NCBI GenBank assembly: GCA_963277665.1
Contig: CAUJRU010000136.1
Coordinates: 1,116,001 to 1,180,000 of the forward strand
DNA from: Viscum album
Taxonomy: Eukaryota; Streptophyta; Magnoliopsida; Santalales; Viscaceae
Reading direction: 5' to 3'
Length of the DNA: 64,000 nt
The first letter of the stretch is position 1; each line of letters opens with the position of its first letter. This document shows positions 20,466 to 33,338 of the stretch, piece by piece. The notes under the pieces are model-generated. The model had not been told where the DNA came from, searched no databases, and saw only the letters and a program-made list of their open reading frames with translations. The position numbers were made by a program, and so were the translations under genes.

Positions 20466-23400
20466 TATAACATCCCAGATTTTTATGATTTTATTACTAT
20501 TATGATTAATTTAATCTTTTCGATATTTTTCATTTCATGCATCACTGAACATAGATTCTGTTATATTAATGTACCAAGTTATTATTTATTTTTCATAACA
20601 CCACATCGAGATTGCGTAAAACATGACACTTATATTACCTTGTGGTATGTGAAGCACAATTTTTAGCTTGTCTTACATAGAAATTTGATTTCCTTTTACA
20701 ACTTGTTTGAAACGCAAGACCTAGTTTTACCAAACTACAATGTTCTATTAATATTATGATCATAATATTATTATTTTAGTCAAAGTGTTGTTGGAATGGA
20801 GGTTATGAATAATATTAATTAAATTATGAAATTATTGTTTGCACCTGTATATAGGAATAATTATTTGGTGAAAAACTAAATATAAATTAAATAAATACTT
20901 TTTAAAATATATGAAATATTTTTTTGGAAATCTATATTTATGCAACAAAATCTGTTGTAGATAAATAAATAAATTAAGAAAATTTTATTATATTATTTTA
21001 ATGAAATATTTATTTATTATATTCAGTCAATTATTTATCGTTCATCTTATGATTCTTCTTGAAATGAGATAAGAATAAATCCAATATTATGCAAAAGATA
21101 TATATTTTTATACAATGTAATTTTACCACCTTTTAATGACACACTTATTTTAAAACAAAATTTAGAAACATTTCGAAATTTTATTTCAAAAAATAAAATT
21201 CATTTTTGAAATTTAAATATCAAATTTTAATATGGGTGATTTTTTTTTGTTTTTATGAGAAGATTCATATTTTGATGAGTTGTGAAAAATACTAAATTAT
21301 AATTTAAAACTGAAAATTATTCTACTTTATATATACAGTTAAATTAAATTTAGATTTGGGTTAAAAATATATTTTGTTAAATTATACATAAAATAATTCA
21401 ATTTAGTTATTTTTAAACAATTTTACTTTGAACCTTGATATAAAACATTTCAAACATTTGAACATTTTCAACTCAAAAAAGTCATTATATTATCCCACCT
21501 GCGGGACTAAATTTAAATTGATTTCTAAAATATATGTGATTAAAAATTTGAAAAGTGGATTCAATATTTAAAATAAGAATTTTTAAAATATTTTAAGTTA
21601 ACCATAATATTTAACCCCATTGATTATTGAATGTAATTAAAACTAATTACATCGATTAAGGTTAAAATGAGTTTACTTTGTATTTACACTTTAACATAAA
21701 GGGCCTACTAACCTAAAAAAGTGTTAATAGATCATTTTATGGCCATGTTTTTATTTAATCCTAAATTATCTAGAAAATAGTTCCCTATGGAAGTCACATG
21801 ATGTAAGGAAGACCTTCGAATAGTGTTATCCTTTTATATTTACAAGAAAGTCGCTCTTCATCCACAATAAAAGGGAACTCACCCCTATCACATGTTAAAA
21901 CCAAACATGGTTTTTGGATCATCAATAAAATGACCAAGTAATGTCTATAAGTCTCTATTATCGACCTATAATACTCACTTTGGACACAAATCTAACCAAG
22001 GAATCCCCTTGGTGAAAACTAAAAAGAGTTACCCAAAGAAGAGGTAACATCCTTTAATAAGAAATTTTGGTTTATTGGATTCTAAAACCCCTCAATTATT
22101 CTGAATTTATTTTTATATAATGACCTAATTATAATTAATATAATTATATTTTTTAATTTTTATGTTATTACTGACACTGAGGTTTAATTTTTTCAATTGT
22201 GATATGCAATCATAATTCATGTCTACGTCGGACTACTGCCTCATGAATTGATGTTGTTCGTTTTTGCATTACCACATCTCATTTTTTTAATAATGATAGT
22301 ATTATTGTTATTATATTATATATGTGATATTTATGATATATTAATATTTTTAATTTTTTATATAACACATGCCTTCATGATTTCCAATTTATGGGAATAT
22401 TATAACATTGTTTGTGGACGTGTGGAAAACTGCCTCCTCAAAGCTGTGTGATTCTCCCATGCTTTACATAGAATGTATTAAGGATGTGTTTAATAAAAAT
22501 ATTTATTATATATATTATAATAATTCTATTATTATGATAATATATATATATATATATATACTTTTCTTTTCTTTGTATTAAAATACGACATGAAAATGGA
22601 AATAAAGTTCTTGCGTACATACGACTTACCATCTCCATGAACTGTGTATCTAATTTCATATTTAGGTCATTAATATATTATAATAAATAAATAAATATTA
22701 TATATTATATTTATATAATGATTTAAATTAATCAAATAAGTAAATAATTATCTAATTAAAATGATCAAGAACAACCAGTCAAGACATATATGAAAAATAA
22801 ACCTGAAGCCAAACTTTAACATGAAATATAATGTCATAATAAAATAATATATGGTATGATATATAATAATATAATTATATTTTTGATTAATTCTAAATTT
22901 ATATTTATTTTACAGTATTTTTGAACATGTATGAAGAAATTAATTACTTAAGGTAATGGTTTTCTCATCTCACATTTATTTCTATAAGATATATGTTATA
23001 TTAACAACTCATTCTTATTGTGTGGTGTATATAATTATCTATGACATGTTATATCATGAATTAAATTTATTTAATGATATTTGAAGTCTCAATTGATGTT
23101 ATTTTTTCATTGATATTATGATTCTAAAGATACTAAATTAGTAAGGGAATTTCTTTTCTCACTTGTATTTCTGTGACATGTATGATTTATACAGCACTCG
23201 TTTCTTTTCTTTTTTGTGGTGAATATTATTCATTTGAATTTATTATATTTTTCCTATATTTAAATTTTTGTATATTAACATATAGATTTAATAATATATC
23301 ATTCATGTATTTTAGAGTTAAAAAGTGATGAAATTTGTAATGTTATTTTGTCTCAATTTCCTTCATAGAAAGACATGTTATATTATACACTTACATTATT

Positions 23401-25703
23401 TTTTAATTTTTATATATTCCATTTAACTTGTTTTATCATTAATATATTAATTTAACTTATATTTTATTATTAATTTAATTTTATTCTTTCATGAGTATTT
23501 TAATTCAATGTTACCAAAGTGGAACTAATTTATTTCTACAAACCTAGAGTATATTAGGAGTGTTTATAATTATGATTCCATTGATTAAATATTTGGATAA
23601 ATCTCGCAATAATTATCATAAAATGTATCCTTCTTTGGTTATTCATGTTATATTCATTTAATGGTTCCATTTTTCTAATCTTTGGTACTTGGGATCAATA
23701 ATGAAATGTTTTTAAAAAAATATCACATTATTTCTATTTTAATTTATAAATTTGTGTTCTTCCAAAACATTTTTTTATAAATAATTTATTTAAAAAAATA
23801 TAATATTTTCATATGATCTTTAGGAGTAATTTTTACCCATGTTTTTAATTTTTAACATAATGGGTTTTAAAAATGGAATTTTCTTTTCATTTTTCGATCA
23901 AAGAACTCTTCAAAATATTTTACAACACAAAAATAATGATTAGAATGGATGGATTTATAAATATTCATTAACATAATTTATTTGATGCTTCCTTTACTAG
24001 TTTACATGAATAATATTTTTATGAAAATTATTTTTCCTAATGTTCAAGAAATTAATTGTTTTTAAAGTTATTTATAAATAAAATAGTTTTCCAAAATTAT
24101 TTTATGTTCAACAAATGTTTCAGATAACTTTCAATGATTCATTATATACATTTAAAAGGTTATTTTAAAATAAAATGGTTTCAATGATTTCAAATATTCA
24201 ATTATATTTTTTCAAATATATTTTCAAAGAAATTTTCTTGAAACATTTTCACGCACTAAAACATGTTTTTAAATAGAAAATGTTATTTTTAATAAGAAAT
24301 GATTTACATGATTTTTTAATCATACTTCATATGTTTTCAAAGTGTTTTTAAAATAAATGGGTTTTAATTTTTTTTATAAATAAAGTAATTATTTTAAAAG
24401 AATTCTTATTTTCATTAATAAATGATCCAAGTGATCTATCAAAATTATTCTCTATCTAAGATGAAATCGGTTGATATACTTTATGCTTTATGAGGGATGT
24501 GAACTATGGAAACCATTATTGTTATTTCTATGAGTTGTTGTAATTTTTGTGACATTTTATTTGGGAAAATTGTTTCTCCTCCAATGTTTATTCCATGATA
24601 AAACACTTATGAAACATTCTTCCTTTAATAGGTTATTTGATTAGGAGATGACTATGAAACCTGTCACATTTCCATAGGTTATGATATGATCTTTATAAAA
24701 CCCATCTCTTTTTATGGGTTATGATATGATTAATGTTTTATTATCTTGTAGGACATGTATGTATTCTTTAATTATGAGATTTGTGGGATCTATATCTCCA
24801 TTAAATTCATTGTGTAAAGATTCATATACCCTGAAATTGACAAGGTTGGAATAGGTAGTGAACTCGATTTAGTAAAGGACTTTCTCCACTATGATGGTCT
24901 TTGGAGTAAACCTTCACTACTAAGATAGTCCTAGGAGTATTCCTTTATTACTATTATGTTTTTTTCGAGTGAACTTTGATTACTAATATGTTTTTAAGAG
25001 TGAACATATTTCATTATAAATAATGGTTTGTGATTGAATATGGTGTTCTGTCCCACCTATAGGTTTAGCACCCATAAAGTGCCCCAATCAATTTTGGAAG
25101 TGAACCCTGACATATAAATAATTATTTTATATGGTTATGTTCTATACAAAATTAAATGTCTTAATCCTATTTAATTTTTTCTTGTATTATTTTATTTATG
25201 CCCTTATAATTCATGTTTTATAAACTACAAATACTTATGCCATCATTCATTTTTATTTTTAATTGTGGATATATTTAAAAAAATATTATGTATTATTTTA
25301 GTCACTCCTATATGAAAATGCCCAATTTATTTTTAAATATAAAATATTGTGATATTTTTTAATATTATTACTTATTGATTCATTATTAGAGCACAATATT
25401 GACATTGTTATAGTTATGGATTTGGTGTTAATGGATGGTAATTTTTTACATCTTTCTTTGGATTTTGTTTTTCATGTATAAACACATAGGCCTATTACAA
25501 AACTCTTAATCAACCTTTCATTATATTATATTTAAAATTTAGGATGATATACCTCATTAATATCGTTATAGTTTAATTTTATTGTTATATTATTTAAATA
25601 TATTGGTTTTTATTTGATTTAAATTACTTATAATTATTTTTATTTATCACTCAACACTAATTTATAGATATTTGTTTTTGTAGAAATCATTAAGGTCTTT
25701 GAG
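20466..25703 (+). repeat. 3' LTR of element 2
   Basis: It begins TATAACATCCC (decayed TGTAACACCCC). Leader motifs related to the CGTACGG module are at about 22222, 22412 and 22612, spaced 190 and 200 bp. The conserved donor AAAGAAGAG|GTAA is at 22044, and the 37-nt micro-exon-like unit is at 22916-22952. It can be aligned with the 5' LTR to about 25330. The last 370 bp before element 3 are not clearly alignable and may contain another insertion. Confidence 0.65.
22541..22561. repeat. AT dinucleotide run
   Basis: An (AT)n tract in the 3' LTR of element 2 at the position equivalent to 13445-13469. Confidence 0.8.
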
Positions 25704-28072
25704 TGTAACATCATGTCTTTTTCAGGTAATTATCTCTCTATGTTTTTTCATTTCAGCCTATGTGACCTAGTATTGTTCATAGATAGTGATCCTTAATTAA
25801 TGAAAATGAACTTGAGATTAAGGATGTATTCTTGTTTGAATTAATGGAGTCTATTTATAAATGGGTTAAGCCATAAAAATGGGTCCATTGTAAGTTGGGA
25901 GGGTTTAAAGGGAAAATTCTATGAAACTCAACTTCATAACATATACATGTTGTGAAAGTGTGTTACACATCATGTAATTTTTCATGTCTTTTAATAATAA
26001 TAATTTATGATGACAGATTTTTCAGAGAAAACATTAAAAATAATTAAATGATGTGTAACTAAATTATAAGCCCCATAAATGCTTGACCTATAGTTTTAAA
26101 GTGTTTTAATGGATAGTTTTGGTTGGAAACCATTGTACCTCCTTTTTTATCAATATTGGGTGACTCTCTATGTAATTTTGGAGTGATAAACCCCATTTTA
26201 GGTGTCTCATTTCTGCGATCAATCAACTATAAGTCTTCATGGTAGTATTTCTTCTTTCCCTTCCTTTTTCTCTAACCCGTTGTGGAAAAATCCATTGGAG
26301 AATTATGTTTTTGGTTTTGATCTTTCACAATATTGATCTAGGGACCTGTCAGAATCCATTCTCTAATTTCTTCATGGGTGTGAGTCGTTGGAAACATTTT
26401 TAGGGCTTTAGTTAAAGTTATTGGGTTTAATTTTCAATTCCTATAGTTGTAAATTTGTTGTGTGTATGGAATTTGTGGAATTTCTTATATTATTTAAAAT
26501 TTTCATTCTAAAATTGGGTTAATTAATGTGAATAATTAATTTATTGGGATATTTGAAATAGATAATTAATTTTAACGTGTGTTACAAGGTTTAGGGATTG
26601 TGAATTGGATAATTAATCATGTGAATAATTATGATATATTGAACATCGTATTGAGATAATTAACTAGGGATTTAATTATATTCTTTTGATACTATGATAT
26701 AGATAATTAATTGAATATTTGAGATTAATAATGAGATAATTAATTATGAAAATTAATTATGTGATTTGATTTGTGAGTATTGATTGAAAATTTGTAAAAT
26801 TATGCAGTGAATTTTATAACTTAATTAATTGGTAAATTATTAAAGATTATTTATGTGATAAACTAATTTTTGAGTTAGTAATTGAATTTATGCTGATAAT
26901 AAATTTTTGTGATAATTGTGTGTGATAGTAATGGTCACATGGTCATTTATGTTAAAAGTATACATGGTAACATGGTCATTATATATATGAGAAAAGGAAT
27001 GAGAAGATGGTCAATCAATTGAGAAATATAAATGATAACATGGAAATTATACATATGAATAAAGGAATGGTAACATGGTTATTCAGTTGAGATGTATACA
27101 TCGTAACATGGTCATTGTACTATTTTATAGAAAATGGGAACATGGCCATTCTTTTGGGAGATGTTTAAATGGTAACATGTCTATTCAAGAATGGATTTGA
27201 TATCGGTAAACTGGGAAGTGGCTTATGATCAAATGAGTGGTATGAAATGTAATCTTAGATATATCCACACTTGGGAATACATAGAGTTCCAGTATGAGTC
27301 TAAATAAGTATTGAGATATTATATCACCTTAGAATATTTTGGGCTCCGGCATGAGCCTATGTAGGTATTAAGATGTCATATAACCTAGAACACTTCGATC
27401 TATAGCATGATCCTAATATAGCTTTTGGTACTTGTGTCCTCAGAAACCCTACAGTTAATGTTTCTAAATAAAGAATAAATTATAATGTAGTAATTGTTTA
27501 CTTTTCCATTGTATTTTCATTATTTATTGAACTACATGTAGTATTATCTTACTGGATATTATTTCTTCCATCATTTGTGGTGGCCTATTGAGTTATAGTA
27601 AAACCCTATTCGGGATTACAGGTTAGTACACAAATAGACATTATTGTTTTAGGATAGGTTATGGGTAAAGGACCTATGCTAGAAGGAAAATTGGGGATGG
27701 AGATTGGATGAGGGAATCAGACATGGTATGGAACCCACATTGGATTTGTCGATGACTTTATTTTCAGATTTCATTTTAGATGCTTAACATATACATTAGC
27801 ATGGAATGCTTATACTTTAGATGAATATTGTATTATCCTACTTTGATTACAATGAGATATTATTGTTGTTTTTTTATATATATTTCTTCTTCTATTGTTT
27901 TTTATTTTTTCTAGGGTATTAATTTAATCAAAGAGGGTGTAGTTTTACATTGATTTAGTAATCAGACACTCACTACTAGTTAGATGATTTTGGTGTATAG
28001 GGAGGCACTGTTTAGTCCATGTGACCGACCACACAAGGCACTGGTGTGTGGAACCAGGGTCGAGACGTTAAA
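25704..28072 (+). repeat. 5' LTR of element 3
   Basis: It starts TGTAACATCATG and ends near GGGTCGAGACGTTAAA, followed by a decayed PBS (AGTTATATGAGAT against GTTGGTATCAGAG). It pairs with 33339-35720 through shared phrases such as TTTTTCAGGTAATTATCTCTC/TTTTTTAGGTTATTCTCTCTC and CGACCACACAAGG/TGACTATCTCAGG. A GGGATTACAG|GTTAG acceptor-like site lies at 27612-27626. Confidence 0.75.
26930..27195 (+). repeat. About 60-bp degenerate tandem array in the 5' LTR of element 3
   Basis: Four to five units repeat the phrase GGTAACATGGTCATT followed by TCAGTTGAGA or TATACATATGA. A homologous array occurs in the 3' LTR at about 34565-34825, so it was present when the element inserted. Confidence 0.75.
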
Positions 28073-28929
28073 AAGTTATATGAGATACCATTTTTATTTT
28101 CTATTTGTTTTATCATAATGTTTTGGAATTGTATACATGAGACTAGAAAGAGTCATGACTTGGTAATGGGATTGTGCATGGGAGTTACAAACCCATGTAT
28201 GGTGGAAAACCTAAGTACTCAGGGTGGTATTTTTTAAATTAATGTTTGTTGTTATAGTTGGAAACTATTTCAACATGGGTGATGTACTTGTTGTGTGATG
28301 TAAAAATTGAATTTGCGAATTTTTTGGAGTTGTCTCATAGCCCATAATGGAATGAGAGTTGAGTCTACATTCATCATTCTAGGCACTTTGGATTATTTTT
28401 TGGACATGAATCATTCTAGGAATATATGGGAAAATGGGTTTTGGGTTATGTTTTTGAACTTCATCTATTTTTACTTGTGAAATTTATTTGAAAATGGTTT
28501 TAATAAGAAAGAGGTAGCGTTAAAATAATTTAATAATTATTATAATTGGGACACTAAATGAGAAACATGGTTATTAATAATACCATTGGGAACCAAGACC
28601 TAGGTATAGGGTCGTTAAGGGTTGTAATAGAACATCTATTTTAATTGTGTGGCTAGTATTTTCAAAGATAATTATTGTAACTTGTTAAGGTTATCCCACT
28701 TAGGTTAATGAGATGAAGTAGTTTTATGAGTCCTATAATGTGTGTTTATAATTGTATAGATATTACACCACAATGATGCTTGTTGATAGTATGACATAAG
28801 GTTATGTCTTGTAATGCCATTTCAAGAGTGGAACCATAGGCACCAATAGTGTCAAGTGAGGAAGAAGGGGAGATGTTCCGAAAGAACCTTTCTGGCTTCA
28901 TGCAGTTCGTCGAAAGATAGCCAGGTTTG
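28073..28929 (+). other. Leader of element 3
   Basis: This stretch lies between the decayed PBS and the first recognisable gag codons. No supported feature is seen; the short open frames are not conserved. A pol-like or gag-like start cannot be fixed. Confidence 0.5.
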
Positions 28930-29560
28930 GTTTTGGAAAGCTTTTTTAAACTGAAGAAAGAGTTTAAATTCCAACACCCTCTGAATTGACCATTTGAGAC
29001 ACCTAAAAAGTGGAGGTTCAAGTTGGCTAATTATATGCTACATAAATCAGGGAAGAGCTGATGGGATTTTTAAGTGCAAACTAGACAAACTAATGGTATG
29101 TTAATGGATGACTTCTTAAAGACATTATTAGAGCACTTATATATAGATACACAAATCAAAAATAATGTAGAATAATCCAAGTGACTAACTCTAGGGATCA
29201 TGTATAGAATGGATTTTGTTGTACACTTTATTTACCAGTATCACTTTGCTCCAATGTTGGAAATAGATGAAATATCTATGGAGATATTGTTTCACGAATT
29301 AATTAATTGAAAGATTAAGTCCCAAATTAACCTCCTTCAGTTAAAGAAGTTTTCAAAGGTGGTGGATAAGGCTCTCATAGCTTATGGGGGCCAAAAGGAG
29401 GCTTCTAGTGCGAGAAAAATAGTTTCTACTCGACGACCAAGAGGTCAAACTTCTGAGATTAGGAATTCCTCCTATGAGAACATTATCCATGGTAGTATAA
29501 AGCTAGTTGGTTATACAAGAGGATCAGTTTTGGGGGAATTTGATTTATCAATATTTCATT
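28930..29560 (+). pseudogene. Degenerate gag of element 3
   Basis: Plus-strand codons resemble a retrotransposon Gag core. A stretch reads DFVVHFIYQYHFAPMLEIDE, comparable with the usual 'F..L.RFAPM...DE' phrase of chromoviral Gag, and is followed by KVVDKALIAYGGQKEA, comparable with 'ADVVAKALLVE'. Several stops occur upstream. The part after 29440 is rich in basic and Ser residues, as between Gag and the zinc knuckle. The zinc knuckle itself is not clear. Confidence 0.6.
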
Positions 29561-29869
29561 AGTGTGGTAGGTTGGTCCACTATCTTCGACATTATCCCTA
29601 TCCACTAGTACAGTTCCATTCTTGAAGAAATATGGTACATCTATAGAGGTTCTTTTGGAACCCGAGACATGTATTTTAAGATAGACGAGGTAGATAGAGT
29701 CAGGTTGTGGGAAGGGGGTATTCAAAACCTTATCATTCTGGCAGTTGAAGTTCCACTGTTCGTGGATGTAGATTTGGCGGATATGGTTCTTCTTGGAATG
29801 ATCTCTCAAATCAGTAGTGTGGTGCGACTTAGGGGAGTTAGAAAACATCACAAGTTATAGGGGAAAGAT

Positions 29870-30250
29870 AGTTTCTTGTGTTACAGCCTACAATTTTTGA
29901 TAGCAAGGTTGGGACATCGACAGTGAGTGTTACTATTCTTGTAGCTTCTACATTATCTAGTTCTTTATTTTATACTGGTGCCTCTCATTCCGTTAAATCT
30001 ACAAACATCATTAGTGGTTTCATTAGGGAATTAGAGTTTGTGAGAGGGGTAATGATGATTGATACATTGTTGGGTATATGGTCAAGGGACATATGTATGT
30101 GAAAGGGATATTCTCTTGAAATCGGTAAATATTATTTTCTATGGTATATCTATATTATTGACATATTGAGATTTGACTTAATAATAGGTAAGGACTGGAT
30201 AGTCACATACTTATTCCACATTGATTGTTACCAAAGGGATGTAAATTTTA
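29870..30250 (+). pseudogene. Degenerate aspartic protease of element 3
   Basis: Codons give TILVASTLSSSLFYTGASHS, matching the usual 'GT..V....LFDTGASHSFI' active-site region with the catalytic Asp changed to Tyr. Later, FDLIIGKDWIVTY matches 'FDVILGMDWLSTY'. Stops separate the two halves. Confidence 0.75.
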
Positions 30251-30469
30251 TGTATCCCAAGGGTGATCATTGTATTCATCATGGTGAGTGGGATATCCAA
30301 GCATGCCAGGAAGGTGAAATTACTCAGTAACATAGAGATCCCTTGGCCCATGTTTCTAGTTTATTATTAGATGATGGAGGAGTATAGAATGATATCTTCC
30401 ACTAGGAGTGGAATAGTTTCAAGATGAGTTTTTTGAACACTTCTAAGGATTTCCACTTGAGAGATATGT

Positions 30470-31180
30470 AGAATTCAATATTGAACACATGTTAAGGGCC
30501 AATTTGGTATATATTACCCCATTTAGAATGGTGTCAATAGAGCTTCATGGGATCAAGACCCAGTTGGAGGGGTTAGATGATAATGGATATATCCATTTGA
30601 TTATTCCACCTTGGGGACAACCTATATTGTTTTCAAAAAATGATGATGAGTGTTTTCACTTGTGTATTGATTACTAGAAGTTCAACAAGATGAATGGGAT
30701 AAAAAATATCATCTTCCACGTATTAATGATATTTTTGAATTGTTTAGAAGACCATGTGAATTCTCAAATATTAATGTAAGATTAGGGTATCATCAGAAAA
30801 TAATTCAGACTTGGCATACACCAAGGACTACTTTCAGAAGCAGGTATGACCATTATGATTTTCAAAATTCCATTTGGGTTAAAAACACACCAAAAGTGTT
30901 TATGGCCTTGATGAATAGAATCTTCCATATATAAATGGGTTTTTTATGGTATTCGTTGATGAAATCTTGGTGTACTCCATAAATCCTGACATTCAGGACC
31001 AACATCATGAAATATTCTTAAGTATACTAATAGAGAATCACTTATATTCAAATCTATCAAAGTATCAATTTTGATTTGATCTCGTACAATTATTTGGAAA
31101 CATCATCTCAAAGGAAGCTGTGTCGATGGACCAAGAGAATTTATTGGTAGTGGTTTCTTAGGAGAATCCCAGGAGTGTGT
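30470..31180 (+). pseudogene. Degenerate reverse transcriptase of element 3
   Basis: Recognisable blocks are ITPFRMVSIELHGIKTQLE (from 'APYRMAPAEL.ELK.QL'), CFHLCIDY (from 'MRLCIDYR'), FSNINVRLGYHQ (palm Asp changed to Asn), RSRYDHYDF, and MALMNRIF. An FVDEILVYS-like box near 30950 marks the catalytic region (second Asp changed to Glu). Frame changes and stops are frequent. Confidence 0.75.
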
Positions 31181-31359
31181 TCGATATCTGTATCTTTTTT
31201 GGGTTCGCTGGATATTATTTTAGGTTCATAAAAAACTATTCGTGTTTGAAAGAACCACCCTTAGGCTCCACCAAAATGGGATAATTTTTTTATTGGTCAT
31301 AAGAATGTTAAAAACCATCTAGGATTTGAATAATCACATGAAATTCTCACTAATCTTGA

Positions 31360-31720
31360 TCCTACTCAATCCTGGTGAGGAATATATGGTGTATTGTGAT
31401 GCTTATAGGATTAGACTCAGAGCTGTGTTGATGCTATCAGATTGAGTTGTGGTGTATAGGTATAGGTAGATAAGGAAAAATGAATGTAATAACAATTCAA
31501 TGACCTTGATCTAGAATCAATAGTTTATTCTTTAATTTTTTTGGTGAAATTATATGTTGGGTGAAAAATTTACTATTTATACAGGCCATAAGAGGTTAAG
31601 GTACATATTCTACCATATATATTTTAATATTCCGGAGTGGATATGGGATTAATATATATGGTAATTTTATTTTAATATGGAATATATGCTTTGTAATAAA
31701 AATAGTTTCATTGATGCTTT
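31360..31720 (+). pseudogene. Degenerate RNase H of element 3
   Basis: A stretch around 31380-31460 reads like VYCDAYRIRLRAVLM followed by VVVYR, from '[21 protein letters not shown]'. The block at 31670-31740 ends near DALSRK-like codons. It is heavily mutated. Confidence 0.6.
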
Positions 31721-31849
31721 AAGTAGGAAAACTTGGACGCAAATAGTTCCGGGGTATAGTTCTTAGTGGAAGATGATGGATTTACTAGAATATATGCATG
31801 TGGTGTTTTATAAGAGGTAGAAATATATTAATCTAGTGTATGTTTTAGT

Positions 31850-32700
31850 GGAGTTTACACTTTGGAGATGAATCTGAGACATGTAGAATTTGGATACAGA
31901 GTGTTTAACCATGAGAGAAACATTGATGGTGGGGAGTCACCTTCTAATTGGTGCCTAAATGAGGATGAGATCATCTACATCTGGAATCGGTTTGTTGTAA
32001 GTATGAGAATATAAGAAGATATCATGTGTAATTTCATGCCATGAATTGGGTATTATATCCACGTGTGACCAAAATGTACGATGACCTATGAATACAAATT
32101 TGGTGGTTGTTCATAAAATGGAGATATTAGGTTTCATGACACGATGCTACACCTATCATATGGTTAAAGTATTGCATTAATGACCTAGAGGTTTTCATCA
32201 ATAATTACCCATTATGGAGTTGAAGTGGGAGGATGTGAAAATAGACCTGGCGGTTCATCTCCTATTGATAATAAGAAAGAGTGATGGTGTCTTGGGTTTA
32301 TTGGATCAACTGAAAAAATTAGCACATTTCATACTTATACAGGATACTTTCTCTATGGAGAAAATGTGATATTTTTATATGCAGGAGATAATCAGTCTGC
32401 TTGGGGTTATACATACTATAGTTTTTTATCGTAAATCACAATTTACATCATGGTTTTTGTGAGCCATATAGAAAGTCTGTGGTACACCGGTATAATTTAG
32501 AATGTTTTTATACCCACAAAAAGATGGGCAGTTAGAGCATACTATACAGGTTCTTGAGGATATGTTATGGGCTTATGATCCTGACTTTGGAGGAACTTTG
32601 GAGAAACACTTCTCTTAAGTGGAGTTTTCCTATAATAAATATTATCCTGAAACTATAAATACGTGACCAAATAAAGATCTTTATGTTAGGACATGCATAT
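31850..32700 (+). pseudogene. Degenerate integrase of element 3
   Basis: Near 32280 the codons resemble LLDQLKKLAHFILIQ, from '[14 protein letters not shown]'. At 32430-32580 the core reads SQFTSWF and later PQKDGQLEHTIQVLEDML, from 'PRFTSRFW' and '[18 protein letters not shown]', with the third catalytic Glu region preserved. The zinc-binding part is upstream near 32040-32160 but poorly preserved. Confidence 0.7.
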
Positions 32701-32859
32701 CATCACTATACTAGATAGAGGTTGTTGAGTCAGAGTGTTTAGGACTGAGTCTCGTGTAGGAGACATTAGAGAAAGTTTATCTAATTCAAAAACATGTTGC
32801 TACGACTCAGAATAGGCAGAATTCATATGTTCACATACAGATATGACCCTAGAGTTTAC

Positions 32860-33275
32860 AGAGGGTGATCAATTATTACTTCAGGTGTCACCTTGGTTGG
32901 GTCACCGCAGGATACAAAAGTAGGGAAGATTAGTGTCTGGGTTCATTGGATCATCTGAGGAAGTGGATAGAGTCAGGCCGGTGGCAAACAGATAGGCTAT
33001 TATATAGAAATATTGCACTATGAATGATGATTTCTTTATATCAATACATCGACAGTATCATCCTGACCCTTCTCATGTTAAAAAGTTGGAGGATTATTAT
33101 CTTGAGACATATATTTCCTTTTAAGAGCATCTGATGTGTGTGTTGGATCATAGTGACAAAGTGTTGTGGGGAAAGACTGTGCTGATTGTTTTTTTATTGT
33201 GGAAACATGGGTGGTTTCAAGTGGAACCATGGGAAAGGGAAAAGGATATGTGGGATCAGTGGACTAATCTTTGGA
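32860..33275 (+). pseudogene. GPF/Y module and chromodomain remnant of element 3
   Basis: GDQLLLQVSPWLGHRR at about 32870 matches '[15 protein letters not shown]', and HPDPSHV-like codons near 33060 match the linker. The chromodomain is clear at 33134-33260: LDHSDKVLWGKTVLIVFLLW, then KHG and a W-E-E rich end, from 'ILDR.DKVLR.KT..LVKVLWR.H'. This establishes element 3 as a chromovirus. Confidence 0.75.
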
Positions 33276-33338
33276 CTCTTAATCTGAGTGATCCTTGGGA
33301 GTGTATCTTGAGGATGAGTTGTTATATGTTGTGGTGAT

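Larger units (their letters stand above)
13443..25703 (+). mobile_element. Element 2: ancient Tekay-like element with shortened internal region
   Basis: The element consists of a 5' LTR truncated at its left by the antisense LTR insertion, a 2.4-kb internal region with remnants of gag, PR and part of RT, a PPT, and a 3' LTR. The LTR parts align by eye with element 1's LTR (for example CATATTTTGATGAGTTGTGAAAA at 21270, compared with 490-510) and better with element 4. The LTRs are about 5.1 kb once the inserted block at 13985-15530 is removed. Every coding remnant is full of stops, and CpG is nearly absent. The right end is unclear because element 3 begins at 25704 and the last few hundred bases of the LTR cannot be followed. 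Confidence 0.75.

Noticed and set aside
22248..22451. Hydrophobic 67-codon plus-strand frame resembling a membrane peptide
   Set aside because: It sits in the T-rich leader of a decayed LTR. Runs of Leu, Ile and Phe are what T-rich DNA encodes by chance, and the 5' LTR copy does not keep it.
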